A DNA stretch of 43,880 bases from Oerskovia enterophila (GCF_001692445.1 NZ_MAQA01000040.1:1-43880); one strand, 5' to 3'. Shown: positions 23,103 through 30,043, numbered from the stretch's first letter. Notes: generated by a model not told the origin, from the sequence alone. A program made the numbers and translations.

Positions 23103-24224
23103 ATGACGACCACGGCGAGCGCACCGATCGAGACCTTCACCGCACACTGGTGCCCGCAGGACGAGAAGATCGTCGAGCCGGTCGTCGTGTACGAGTGCTC
23201 GCGCTGCGGTGAGCGGTCCGACGAGCGCCGCTGCCCGACCGACAACATCTTCGCCGCTCGCGTCGAGTCCCCCGGCTGCTCCGAGTGCTTCGACGACGTC
23301 GAGGAGATCGAGGCCGTCACCGATCACGACGGCGAGACCGTCCGCGTCGAGGACTATGACCCGCAGGGCGCCTCCCTCGTCGAGCGCGACGCTGTGGCTC
23401 GCGCCCAGGCCTCCGCCGCCCAGGCTGAGCGGGTCGCTGAGAAGACCCGCGAGCTGGACGGGCGCGCGGTGACCAAGGCGTGGAGCGAGGTCCGCCCCGG
23501 CGACGAGATCCTCGTCCCATCCAACATCGGCTCCCTGCCCCCCGACGAACTGGGCGTCTACGCGGTCGAGGTCGCAGGTCCCGGCGCCCTGGGCGTCGAG
23601 CCCGGGTCCGTGATCGCGTTGCTCGACCGGTACGGGCTGCGCGTCGAGGTGCACGCACCCGACGACCAGGCGCGCGTCATCGTCGAGCCGATGGACCCCC
23701 AGAACCCCGAACTGTCCCCCGTCTCCGAGCGCATCACCGTCGGCCCCGCCATGGTGCACGGCTCCTCCGGGCACCGGCACATCATGCTGCGCCTGGGCAA
23801 GGGTGAGCGCACGACGTACGGCCGCGCCCCGGTCGCCGTCCTGTACGGCTCGTCCTCCCCCACCTCCAATGGGATGGGGAACCTGGGCGCCTTCATCGAC
23901 CCCCGCGAGGCTCGCGCCTACGCGGACGCTGCCCGCGTCGCGGCCGAGCACCTGGCCCTCGACGGCGGTCGCCGCGACTACGACGACGACGTCAGCACGG
24001 AGGTCTCCGACGAGGCGTACATGACCGCCAACCTCTCGCGCTGGGTGCGGTTCGCCCTCGGGACCGACATGGACCAGGACACCACCCAGATCATCCTGGA
24101 GCAGGAGAAGGGGCGCGGCTCGTACTCGGCCTGCATCAAGGACAAGGCGGCGATGCTCGCGCTCGTCGACCTGGCCGAGCAAGCCGCAACCTGGCTCGAA
24201 GAGCAGGTCGGGGTCCGAGCCTGA
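23103..24224 (+). CDS. Hypothetical protein with N-terminal Cys-rich zinc-binding region
   Basis: The protein has 373 residues. The first 65 contain CPQDEK, CSRCG, RRCP and CSECF, compatible with one or two zinc-binding knuckles. A predicted beta-rich domain follows (RPGDEILVPSNIG, DELGVYAVEVAGPG) and then a segment resembling conserved mobile-element proteins (HRHIMLRLGKG, VAVLYGS, GAFIDPREARAYADAARVAAEHLA). Its stop codon overlaps the ATG of the next gene (TGATG), so the two are coupled. The ATG is 7 nt after CCACTC. It could be a DNA- or protein-binding factor of the element. Function unknown. Confidence 0.78.
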   Translation: MTTTASAPIETFTAHWCPQDEKIVEPVVVYECSRCGERSDERRCPTDNIFAARVESPGCSECFDDVEEIEAVTDHDGETVRVEDYDPQGASLVERDAVARAQASAAQAERVAEKTRELDGRAVTKAWSEVRPGDEILVPSNIGSLPPDELGVYAVEVAGPGALGVEPGSVIALLDRYGLRVEVHAPDDQARVIVEPMDPQNPELSPVSERITVGPAMVHGSSGHRHIMLRLGKGERTTYGRAPVAVLYGSSSPTSNGMGNLGAFIDPREARAYADAARVAAEHLALDGGRRDYDDDVSTEVSDEAYMTANLSRWVRFALGTDMDQDTTQIILEQEKGRGSYSACIKDKAAMLALVDLAEQAATWLEEQVGVRA

Positions 24225-24505
24225 TGCGCTGCGCCGAGTGCAAGAAGCGGACCGAGCGCCTGGTCCGCGTGGCCAAGTTCGGCGGCGGAAGCTACAACCG
24301 TCCCGGCCGCTGGTACGACCGGAGCATCTGCGAGGGCTGCCTCGACGACGGACTCCGGTTCGCCGACACCGAGATCGAGCGCATCTGGCGCGAGCCGAAC
24401 CGCTTCGCCGGCATGAGCGTGTCGAGCCTGCGCAGGGCCAAGGCGACGCTCCTGGCCCGCCAGAGGCCCAACGAGCCGGCCGACGGAGCCTCGCGGGCTC
24501 CTTGA
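24224..24505 (+). CDS. Small CxxC-CxxC zinc-ribbon protein
   Basis: The protein has 93 residues (MRCAECKKRTERLVRVAK ...). CAEC at residues 3-6 and CEGC near residue 36 form a likely zinc ribbon. The remainder is basic and helical (IERIWREPNRFAGM, LRRAKATLLARQR). It is translationally coupled to the upstream gene by the TGATG overlap. Such small zinc-ribbon proteins often act as transcription or DNA-binding accessories; no specific family was recognised. Confidence 0.72.
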   Translation: MRCAECKKRTERLVRVAKFGGGSYNRPGRWYDRSICEGCLDDGLRFADTEIERIWREPNRFAGMSVSSLRRAKATLLARQRPNEPADGASRAP

Positions 24506-24521
24506 CGCTCTCGGGCGCCTG

Positions 24522-24538
24522 CGCGCATAGGTGCAGTC
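24522..24538 (+). promoter_or_regulatory. CATAGG leaderless promoter, site 8, with TTGACG
   Basis: CGCATAGG ends at 24531, exactly 7 nt before the ATG at 24539. TTGACG lies 18 nt upstream of CATAGG, the only one of the eight sites with a good housekeeping-type -35. Confidence 0.65.
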
Positions 24539-24751
24539 ATGGCCCGAACCACGCGCAAGCGAGCGACCCTGCGGTCCGTCCCGTCGATGTACGACCCGGA
24601 CGTCGATTCGGCGCTGACGCACACCGCGGACCTGTTCGGGATCTGCCCCACCTGCTCGGCACGTGCCGGGAGCACCGTGCACTGGCCGTGCCCCAAGTCG
24701 CTGACCCTCGCCGGGCACGAGCCCACCCCCGAGCCGCCGACCGCCGCATGA
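24539..24751 (+). CDS. Small hypothetical protein with CxxC motif
   Basis: The protein has 70 residues (MARTTRKRATLRSVPSMYDP ...), with a basic start, then LFGICPTCSARAG and WPCPK: three cysteines that might bind a metal. There is no membrane helix. The leaderless CATAGG promoter fits the start exactly, which supports this short frame as a real gene despite its size. Function unknown. Confidence 0.65.
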   Translation: MARTTRKRATLRSVPSMYDPDVDSALTHTADLFGICPTCSARAGSTVHWPCPKSLTLAGHEPTPEPPTAA

Positions 24752-24794
24752 CCCCGCCAGCGCCCGGTCGTCCGGGCCCGAACTGAACCCGTCG

Positions 24795-24822
24795 GGGACT
24801 TTCCTCGCGACCCGCCCCACGA
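24795..24822 (+). promoter_or_regulatory. Candidate ECF-like promoter, GGGAC-N17-CCACGA
   Basis: GGGAC 24795-24799 and CCACGA 24817-24822 have the invariant 17-nt spacing. The predicted start is about 24829, just before a leader hairpin. Confidence 0.5.
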
Positions 24823-24833
24823 GCCGGGCGCAA

Positions 24834-24856
24834 CGACCTCGGGCTGGCCGAGGTCG
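24834..24856 (+). promoter_or_regulatory. Leader hairpin before the DUF4192 gene
   Basis: CGACCTCGG pairs perfectly with CCGAGGTCG around a 5-nt loop, about 10 nt upstream of the GGAAGG ribosome site of the gene at 24879. It could shield the ribosome site or stabilise the transcript. Confidence 0.45.
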
Positions 24857-24878
24857 GCCGTGACGGAAGGCTCCGATC

Positions 24879-25352
24879 GTGACCACTACCTCAGTCATCG
24901 ACCCCCGCGAAGTGCTGACCCTGATCCCGTACCAGCTCGGGTTCGCCCCCGACCACTCGATGGTCGTGATGTCGCTGACCAGCGACGAGAGCGGTCGCAC
25001 GAGCTCGGGCACGATCCGCCGCATCGACCTGCCCCCGACCGTGGACCTGGTGTCCCTGGCGGGCTGGGCCGCGACCGAGACCGAGCAGGCTGACGGGGTC
25101 CTGGCCGTGATCTACCTCGACGACACCGCCCGGGCGGCGCAGGCTGCCCAGATGCTGCGCCTGCGCCTGGACAACCTGCGGGCCGTGCTCGTGGTCACCG
25201 CCGACGGCTGGTTCGACGCCGAGGCCGACGTCCCGGACATCAAGCCCCTGCCGCAGGACGCCACCACCCGCATCGGTGCGGCCATGATCCTGCGCGAGGA
25301 GTTCTACGCCCCGACCCGCGAGACGATGATGGGCCAGCCCGAGATCGACTGA
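24879..25352 (+). CDS. Short DUF4192-family protein
   Basis: The protein has 157 residues, from a GTG with GGAAGG upstream. The opening DPREVLTLIPYQLGFAPDHSMVVMSL followed by an IDLPP strand is the hallmark of DUF4192, a family common in actinobacteria with no established function. Usual members are more than 250 residues, so this is a shortened form that lacks the second half, yet it ends with a clean stop. VLAVIYLDDTARAAQAAQML and VLVVTADGWFD complete an alpha/beta core. It is preceded by a GGGAC-N17-CCACGA site and a leader hairpin, and is convergent with the 25427 gene. Confidence 0.78.
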   Translation: MTTTSVIDPREVLTLIPYQLGFAPDHSMVVMSLTSDESGRTSSGTIRRIDLPPTVDLVSLAGWAATETEQADGVLAVIYLDDTARAAQAAQMLRLRLDNLRAVLVVTADGWFDAEADVPDIKPLPQDATTRIGAAMILREEFYAPTRETMMGQPEID

Positions 25353-25426
25353 CCCAGCCCGCGGGCGCCGCCTCTGCTGCGACCGCCCACGACGCCAGCC
25401 ACCACGACGCGGATCACCGCCGGGAT

Positions 25427-25984
25427 TCACGCACCGGTTGTGGTTCGCGTCGTCTCGCGTTGCGCCACCGCTAGGGCCCGCGCGGCCCCGCGCAGTTCCT
25501 CGCGCCACGCCTGGGCCAGGTCGTCGTTCATCGCCGAGTAGTCGTACCCGCCGTAGTCGCCCTCCCCGGGCCGGTCGCCGGCGTTGACCCCGAAGTAGTC
25601 CTCGATCTCGACGAGGGAGTTCGCGACGGCCTCCTCCTGGCTGGCCAGGTCCGGGTCGTCCTCGAAGCGCCGCGCGAGCTCGTAGGCCTGCTCGACCTTG
25701 CCCCAGTGCTCGCCGAACGCCTGCTCCTCGACGTCGGGCGCCAGCGCGCGCACCTGCTCGCGGGCCTGGGCCTTCCACTCCTGACCGGGTGCGGCGAGCT
25801 CGACGGCCTCCACGAGGTCCTCGATGTCGCGTCCGGCGCGGTCCTCGGGCGAGAGCTCGAACGTCGCGTACCGCCCCACGTTCGATCCGCCGAGGGAGTT
25901 CAGTCCCCCAGGCGCCTCGTCGACGGGCTTGGTCGCGAACTTGCCGTCGCTGGTGCGCGGGTGGTCGGCCTCGGTGTAGTCCAT
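25427..25984 (-). CDS. DGKFATK-tag acidic protein
   Basis: The protein has 185 residues (MDYTEADHPRTSDGKFATKPV ...). The tag DGKFATK is at residues 13-19, as in the proteins at 1204 and 9501. The rest is acidic and mostly helical (DIEDLVEAVELAAPG, FGEHWGKVEQAYELARRFED) with a Tyr/Gly/Asp-rich loop (GEGDYGGYDYSAMNDD). The frame is open upstream to 26101, but the ATG at 25984 is chosen because it stands 8 nt after CCCCGTCAAC, exactly as at 9501. No known domain; the tag may be a shared recruitment signal (inference). Confidence 0.75.
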   Translation of the reverse strand: MDYTEADHPRTSDGKFATKPVDEAPGGLNSLGGSNVGRYATFELSPEDRAGRDIEDLVEAVELAAPGQEWKAQAREQVRALAPDVEEQAFGEHWGKVEQAYELARRFEDDPDLASQEEAVANSLVEIEDYFGVNAGDRPGEGDYGGYDYSAMNDDLAQAWREELRGAARALAVAQRETTRTTTGA

Positions 25985-26002
25985 ACCCGTGTGTTGACGG
26001 GG
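25985..26002 (-). promoter_or_regulatory. CCCCGTCAAC-N2-ACGGG leaderless-type block (minus strand)
   Basis: CCCCGTCAAC occupies 26002-25993 on the minus strand, followed by ACGGG and the ATG 8 nt after the 10-mer. Same layout as 9483-9500. Confidence 0.5.
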
Positions 26003-26133
26003 ACCGCCCGATGGGGCGCTGACCTGGCCGGTTGCCCGGTGCGCGCGGGCCATCGCGTTTTCGGACCTGGTGTCAGGGGGGCAGCAGCAAGGCTCCGACA
26101 ATGTAGGTTATGCGACCCAGGATTCGAGGCGGG

Positions 26134-26337
26134 TTAGTCGGTGACCGGCATCCACTCGCGGGCGAGGAACGTCTCGAATGCTGGCGTCAGCGGTCCCCAT
26201 CCGCCCCACTGCTCGAGTGCCGTGCGCTCGTGCTCGTCGGATGTACGACCGTCGAGGGCCCGCAGAGTTGTCAGTGCGTTCAGGCCCCAGCGGGCGATAC
26301 TCAAGTTCATACCTCGCACATTTGCGGCAGGGACCAC
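26134..26337 (-). pseudogene. Remnant of a large helicase/DNA-methylase-type gene, N-terminal fragment
   Basis: The fragment encodes about 67 residues. NLSIARWGLNALTTLRAL followed by LEQWGGWGPLTPAFE resembles the start of the very large helicase/methyltransferase proteins of actinobacterial plasmids and phages, where L-x-R-[WY]-x-GWG-x-[LV]-P-x-x-F is followed by thousands of residues. Here the frame stops 10 codons after the motif, so only the tip remains. The neighbouring DNA on both sides has no coding signal of its own. The family match is from memory of the motif. Confidence 0.45.
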
Positions 26338-26521
26338 CAGTGTCGCCTGTCATCCGGGCTTCATGTGTGCGCCGGCAGCGTTCTGCCCCCTGGCAAAAGC
26401 GCGCCTTGCGCTCAGGAGGCGCGCGATTCGTTGAGTCGGCCGCAGGCCTGAGTGGAGGCCTCTGCCAAGCATCTTGTCCTCGACGACATCGACGTGCTGC
26501 CCGTCCAGGGACACACAACAT
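26338..26521. other. Non-coding stretch upstream of the TetR gene
   Basis: Apart from chance ORFs I see no gene between the remnant and the operator at 26522. The composition is slightly less GC-rich than the backbone. Confidence 0.4.
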
Positions 26522-26549
26522 CACCTCTGTACGTACTAGGTGTTACAGT
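26522..26549 (+). promoter_or_regulatory. Operator/promoter of the TetR-gap operon
   Basis: CACCT (26522-26526) and AGGTG (26538-26542) flank a GTACGTAC palindrome (26529-26536), an imperfect TetR-type operator. TACAGT (26544-26549) is a -10-like element 6 nt before the ATG at 26556, so the operator would cover the -35 region. This geometry predicts autorepression and a leaderless transcript. Confidence 0.6.
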
Positions 26550-26555
26550 CAGATC

Positions 26556-27161
26556 ATGGCAGTACACGAACGACTCGCCCCGCGTCCCGGATCACGAGAG
26601 CGCCTCACCGAGGCGATGGCCGAGCTCCTCTGGGAACGCGGTTACGCCGCGACGAGCCCCCGGGATGTGATGGCCCGCGCCGACGTGGGCCAGGGCAGCA
26701 TGTACCACCACTTCGACGGCAAGCACGGCCTTGCCTTGGAGACGCTCGGTGCCGTCGCGGAGCATCTCATGGCCGAGGCCGTCGAGAGTGAGGGGGAGGG
26801 AACCGCGATCGAGCGGCTCCGCCGCCGGTTCTCGTACCCGCGGCCGGGCCTCCTCGGGTGCCGGCTCGGGCGGATGACCCAAGACCCCCAGGTCGTCGAG
26901 GACCCTGACCTCCTGAAGATCGTCAGCGACGCGTTCGAGACCGCCGCCGCCCAGTGGGCGGCGCTCGTCGCCGAGGCTGTCGCCGACGGCGACCTGCCCG
27001 CGACCACAGACCCCGACGAGCTGGCGAGCACGCTCGCCGCCGTCGTCCAGGGCGGCTACGTGCTCGCCCGGGCCCAGGGCTCGCAGGAGCCCATGGACGC
27101 CGCCGTCCGCGGTGCGCTCGCGCTGCTCGAGGCCGCCCGCCCCCGACCTGTGCAGGGCTGA
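26556..27161 (+). CDS. TetR/AcrR-family repressor with a single cysteine (NemR/YxaF-like)
   Basis: The protein has 201 residues. The DNA-binding helix-turn-helix spans about residues 12-60 (RLTEAMAELLWERGYAATS ... VGQGSMYHHFDGKHGLALETL, the TetR signature with YHHF). The ligand domain contains GLLGCRLGRM around Cys102, the only cysteine. This matches the position of the conserved GC-x-LG segment of the NemR/YxaF-type branch; in E. coli NemR the equivalent cysteine senses electrophiles and bleach (family knowledge). A palindromic operator overlaps its own promoter. It lies 76 nt upstream of a GAPDH gene on the same strand and probably controls it. Sensing of an oxidant, electrophile or antibiotic is inference. 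Confidence 0.88.
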   Translation: MAVHERLAPRPGSRERLTEAMAELLWERGYAATSPRDVMARADVGQGSMYHHFDGKHGLALETLGAVAEHLMAEAVESEGEGTAIERLRRRFSYPRPGLLGCRLGRMTQDPQVVEDPDLLKIVSDAFETAAAQWAALVAEAVADGDLPATTDPDELASTLAAVVQGGYVLARAQGSQEPMDAAVRGALALLEAARPRPVQG

Positions 27162-27237
27162 CCGCCCGCACACCGCGCAGGGCAGGGCAGCAGCCTCGCG
27201 CTCCCCCACCACCACCACACCCACCTGGAGGACGCTC

Positions 27238-28233
27238 ATGACAGTACGCATCGGCATCAACGGATTCGGTCGGATCGGGCGCAGCTACCTGCGCGCGGCG
27301 CTGAGCAGCGCCGCGGACGTCGAGGTGGTCGCGATCAACGACATCACCGACGCGCGGACCCTCGCCACGCTCCTCGAGTGGGACTCGGTCTCCGGGCACC
27401 TCGACGGCGTGAGCACCGACGGCTCCACGCTCACCGTCGCCGGCTCGACCATCCGGGTGTTCGCCGAGCGCGAGCCCGCCCGCATCCCGTGGTCGGAGGT
27501 CGGCGTCGACGTCGTCATCGAGGCGACAGGGTTCTTCACCGACGCGGCCAGCGCTCGCCAGCACCTCGAGGGCGGTGCCCGCAAGGTGATCATCTCCGCA
27601 CCGGCCAAGGGCGAGGTCCCGGCCGTCGTGCTCGGCGTGAACAGCGACGCGCTCGACCTCACGCAGGACGTGTTCTCGAACGGCTCGTGCACCACCAACT
27701 GCCTGGCCCCGATGGTCAAGGTGCTCCACGACGCGTTCGGCGTCGAGTCCGGCATCATGACGACGGTCCACGCCTACACGAGCGACCAGCGCCTGCACGA
27801 CGCCCCGCACAGCGACCTGCGCCGTGCCCGGGCCGCCGCGCTGTCGACCATCCCGACGTCCTCGGGTGCCGCCGCCACGATCGGCAAGATCATCCCTGAG
27901 CTCGAGGGCCGGCTCACCGGGCTCTCGCTGCGCGTGCCGGTCCCGGTCGGGTCGATCACCGACCTCACGGCGGTCCTCTCGCGACCAGCCACGGCCGCCG
28001 AGGTGAACGAGGCGTTCCGGGCCGCCGCGCAGACGTCAGGGCTGTCTCCGTACCTGCAGTACTCCGAGGCGCCGCTCGTCTCGGCCGACATCGTCGGCAA
28101 CCCGGCGTCGGCGATCTTCGACGCGCCGCTCACCGAGAGCCTCGGCACGCAGGTGAAGATCTTCGCCTGGTACGACAACGAGTGGGGCTTCTCGAACCGG
28201 CTCGTCGAGCTATCCCAGCTCGTCGCGGGCTGA
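27238..28233 (+). CDS. gap: Glyceraldehyde-3-phosphate dehydrogenase, accessory isozyme
   Basis: The protein has 331 residues, standard length. The NAD-binding start is VRIGINGFGRIGRSYLRAAL. The catalytic segment reads FSNGSCTTNCLAP with Cys151; nearly all GAPDHs have Ala where this one has Gly two residues before the cysteine. His follows in TTVHAYTSDQ, the Pi-site loop is TIPTSSGAA, RVPVPVGSITDL resembles actinobacterial GAPDHs, and the C-terminus has AWYDNEWGFSNRL. It catalyses the NAD-dependent oxidation and phosphorylation of glyceraldehyde 3-phosphate in glycolysis. It is not beside pgk/tpi as a housekeeping gap usually is, but in an operon with a TetR regulator on a mobile element. This suggests an inducible, inhibitor- or oxidant-tolerant copy (inference). 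A strong hairpin follows. Confidence 0.95.
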   Translation: MTVRIGINGFGRIGRSYLRAALSSAADVEVVAINDITDARTLATLLEWDSVSGHLDGVSTDGSTLTVAGSTIRVFAEREPARIPWSEVGVDVVIEATGFFTDAASARQHLEGGARKVIISAPAKGEVPAVVLGVNSDALDLTQDVFSNGSCTTNCLAPMVKVLHDAFGVESGIMTTVHAYTSDQRLHDAPHSDLRRARAAALSTIPTSSGAAATIGKIIPELEGRLTGLSLRVPVPVGSITDLTAVLSRPATAAEVNEAFRAAAQTSGLSPYLQYSEAPLVSADIVGNPASAIFDAPLTESLGTQVKIFAWYDNEWGFSNRLVELSQLVAG

Positions 28234-28267
28234 CCGACCCGCCGGCTAGCCGTCCTACGCGGTGACA

Positions 28268-28307
28268 TCTACGAGGTGCTCGTCGACCCAGGCGAGCACC
28301 TCGTAGA
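28268..28307 (+). terminator. Terminator after gap, perfect 15-bp stem
   Basis: Bases 28268-28282 are perfectly complementary to 28293-28307, with a 10-nt loop. The hairpin lies 35 nt after the gap stop codon. No U-tract follows. Confidence 0.75.
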
Positions 28308-28734
28308 CGCACCGGGACAGGGCCGGCCCGGCGGGACAGGGCAAAGTCGTGCGCCCGCCGGGCACCAGGACGAGCGCGACATCCCGGCCCCTGCGTGGTG
28401 CCAGCCCCGCACGGATCGTGGAAGGCGACGCGGACCAGGCCCGGCGCATCCTCGAGCAGATGGCCGAGAACGACGACCGCCGCGACATGGACGATGCCGA
28501 CCGCGCCGCCGACGTCAACCACCGCACTTGGACCGGCCTCGACAACGACGGCCCGTGCTCAACCTCGCTGCGGGATTTGCTGCGCCGCACCTCGACGGGC
28601 TCCTCGCCGAGCAACGTGAACGCCTCGGCGATGCTCAGCCCTCACGGGCGCTCACCGTCCTCGACCAGGCGGCGGACCGCGTGCCAGACCGCAGCGTGCC
28701 AGCGTGCTCGACGCGACAGGAATCGGCATGTCAG
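28308..28734. other. Degenerate region without an intact gene
   Basis: Protein-like pieces appear in changing frames (for example RIVEGDADQARRILEQMAEN near 28,415-28,475 on the plus strand), but no frame is continuous and no ribosome site fits. I read this as decayed genes; the pieces cannot be assigned to families. Confidence 0.4.
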
Positions 28735-28890
28735 TGGGCGGTCCCATCTCCGGGGCACCGAGTACGTCCGGAGACCATCTGCCAGGCCCTCTACGTCAAA
28801 GCAGACGGTCGTCTCGAACGCGAGGTCGCTGCGGGGCTCGACCAGACTCAAGGCACGGGGCAACGAATAGCGAGAGGCTCAGCCCAATAG
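28735..28890 (+). pseudogene. Fragment of an IS30-family-like transposase
   Basis: The plus-strand frame reads VRPETICQALYVKADGRLE followed by REVAAGLDQTQ. This resembles the conserved S-x-ETIYQ-x-[LI]-Y-x-Q-x-x-G-x-L-x-RE-L segment of IS30-family transposases, but it is a fragment of about 45 residues without the DDE core. It ends at a stop at 28888-28890. No inverted repeats were found around it. Confidence 0.45.
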
Positions 28891-29068
28891 CATCGCGATG
28901 CCATCGCCGCCAGCCCACAGGTCGTCATGGACGCCCAGCCTCACCAGCACTACTTCGTGAAGCAGGTCCCCGAGTCGCAGGGAGTCCGCTTGCGCATCGC
29001 GAAGTTGATGCAGTAGCCGCCGGGCACCTTGCCGCCACTCGCACCGAAACGGACCGCCATCGCGAGGA
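28891..29068. other. Short stretch with a possible gene tail
   Basis: A 29-codon ATG frame at 28927-29016 (MDAQPHQHYFVKQVPESQG ...) looks protein-like but has no ribosome site and is probably the tail of a lost gene. Nothing else is supported before the convergent gene that ends at 29069. Confidence 0.3.
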
Positions 29069-29953
29069 TCAGGCGAACGAAAGGGAGTGAGAGGTGGTCT
29101 CCTCGTCCCCGAACTCGGACGTCCACGTCAGAGTCGCTTCGTACTCCCTGGCGACCCCCATCATGAGGATGAGCGGATAGCTCGACGTGCCCCCGTTCGG
29201 CGCGATGTCACGAGGACGCTCCCACCCATCCATGCGCGCTGGCAGGGCACCTCCATCTACAGGCTCCAGCGACAAGCGCACCTCTCGGGCGACCGCGTTG
29301 CCGCTGTTGATGACCACGACGCGTGTGCCTACGGTGCGGTACTTCATTCTGCCTTTCGAGTCCTGGTACTGCTTGCGCCTCGACTCGTACGTTGCGCGCA
29401 ACGCGGGCTTCTCGTCTTCCCGTGCGGGCGCTGCAGGAGTCGAGAGGTTCAGTTCAGCCAGGTCGTGCTCAAGGGCAGAGCGGACCTTCATCTTGAGCTC
29501 GTCGATCGACGCGAACTCCCCGTACAGCGCACGGATGCGCAGGTCGGCCTTGACGTCCTTGAGGTGCGTCAGCTGCCCGATGTCGATCTGGTTGATCGGC
29601 ACGTCGGCCGACGAGAAGTACACGTGGACGGGCTTGCCGACCTCGTTCGCCTCGATGATCTCCTCGACCGTGCCCGACGGGTAACGCTTGGTTGCCTGGC
29701 CCAGGCGGGCGAAGAACACTCCGATGACGATGTCCGCTCGGTCCAGCAGCTGTTTGTTGATCGCCCCCTGGGGCGTGTCGGACATCACCGGCACCGCGTT
29801 CACCTCCCACCGCAGTGGCATTAGCACAACGCCCTGGCGTTCTGCGCGATCGGCGTTCCACTGGTGGATCGCCTGCTCGACCGCATCCCGCTCCGCAGCG
29901 GTATCGCTCGGCGAAGCGATCAGGACGCTAACAACGTTCGCTGCGAAGGTCAT
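29069..29953 (-). CDS. DUF4062-domain protein, candidate defence/effector protein
   Basis: The protein has 294 residues. Residues 5-120 fit DUF4062: VSVLIASPSDTAAERDAVE (the S-P-S-D-x3-ER signature), PLRWE, a Q-x2-I-x2-Q-like segment, ADIVIGVFFARLG and SGTVEEIIEANEVGKPVHVYF. This domain is TIR-like in layout and is usually fused to NTPases, repeats or other modules in immune-type proteins (family knowledge). Here it is joined through a Lys/Arg-rich helical linker (about 170-205) to a C-terminal beta domain (RTVGTRVVVINSGNAVAREV ... EATLTWTSEFGDEE) resembling an immunoglobulin-like or nucleotide-sensing fold. It stands alone next to the integrase genes, where element cargo is often inserted. 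Defence function is inference. Confidence 0.75.
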   Translation of the reverse strand: MTFAANVVSVLIASPSDTAAERDAVEQAIHQWNADRAERQGVVLMPLRWEVNAVPVMSDTPQGAINKQLLDRADIVIGVFFARLGQATKRYPSGTVEEIIEANEVGKPVHVYFSSADVPINQIDIGQLTHLKDVKADLRIRALYGEFASIDELKMKVRSALEHDLAELNLSTPAAPAREDEKPALRATYESRRKQYQDSKGRMKYRTVGTRVVVINSGNAVAREVRLSLEPVDGGALPARMDGWERPRDIAPNGGTSSYPLILMMGVAREYEATLTWTSEFGDEETTSHSLSFA

Positions 29954-30031
29954 GGCCAGATCCTAGAGCCAAGGCCTCGTGGGGGCCGCCAGTCGCCGGG
30001 CCGCGATTCATGCCGGGTGGGAGGCGATGGC

Positions 30032-30043
30032 TAGATTCGAGGT
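30032..30043 (+). promoter_or_regulatory. Leaderless promoter of the recombinase gene
   Basis: TAGATT (30032-30037) is a good -10 element 6 nt before the GTG at 30044. No ribosome site is present at the usual distance for this start. Confidence 0.5.

Noticed and set aside
10709-24538. Reading AGGTG in CATAGGTG as a Shine-Dalgarno sequence instead of a promoter
   Set aside because: At 10709 and 18734 the sequence is AGGGG, and at 12365, 12408, 18577 and 18734 the motif is conserved without a start codon at the right distance, so the conserved unit is CGCATAGG. A dual role at some sites remains possible.
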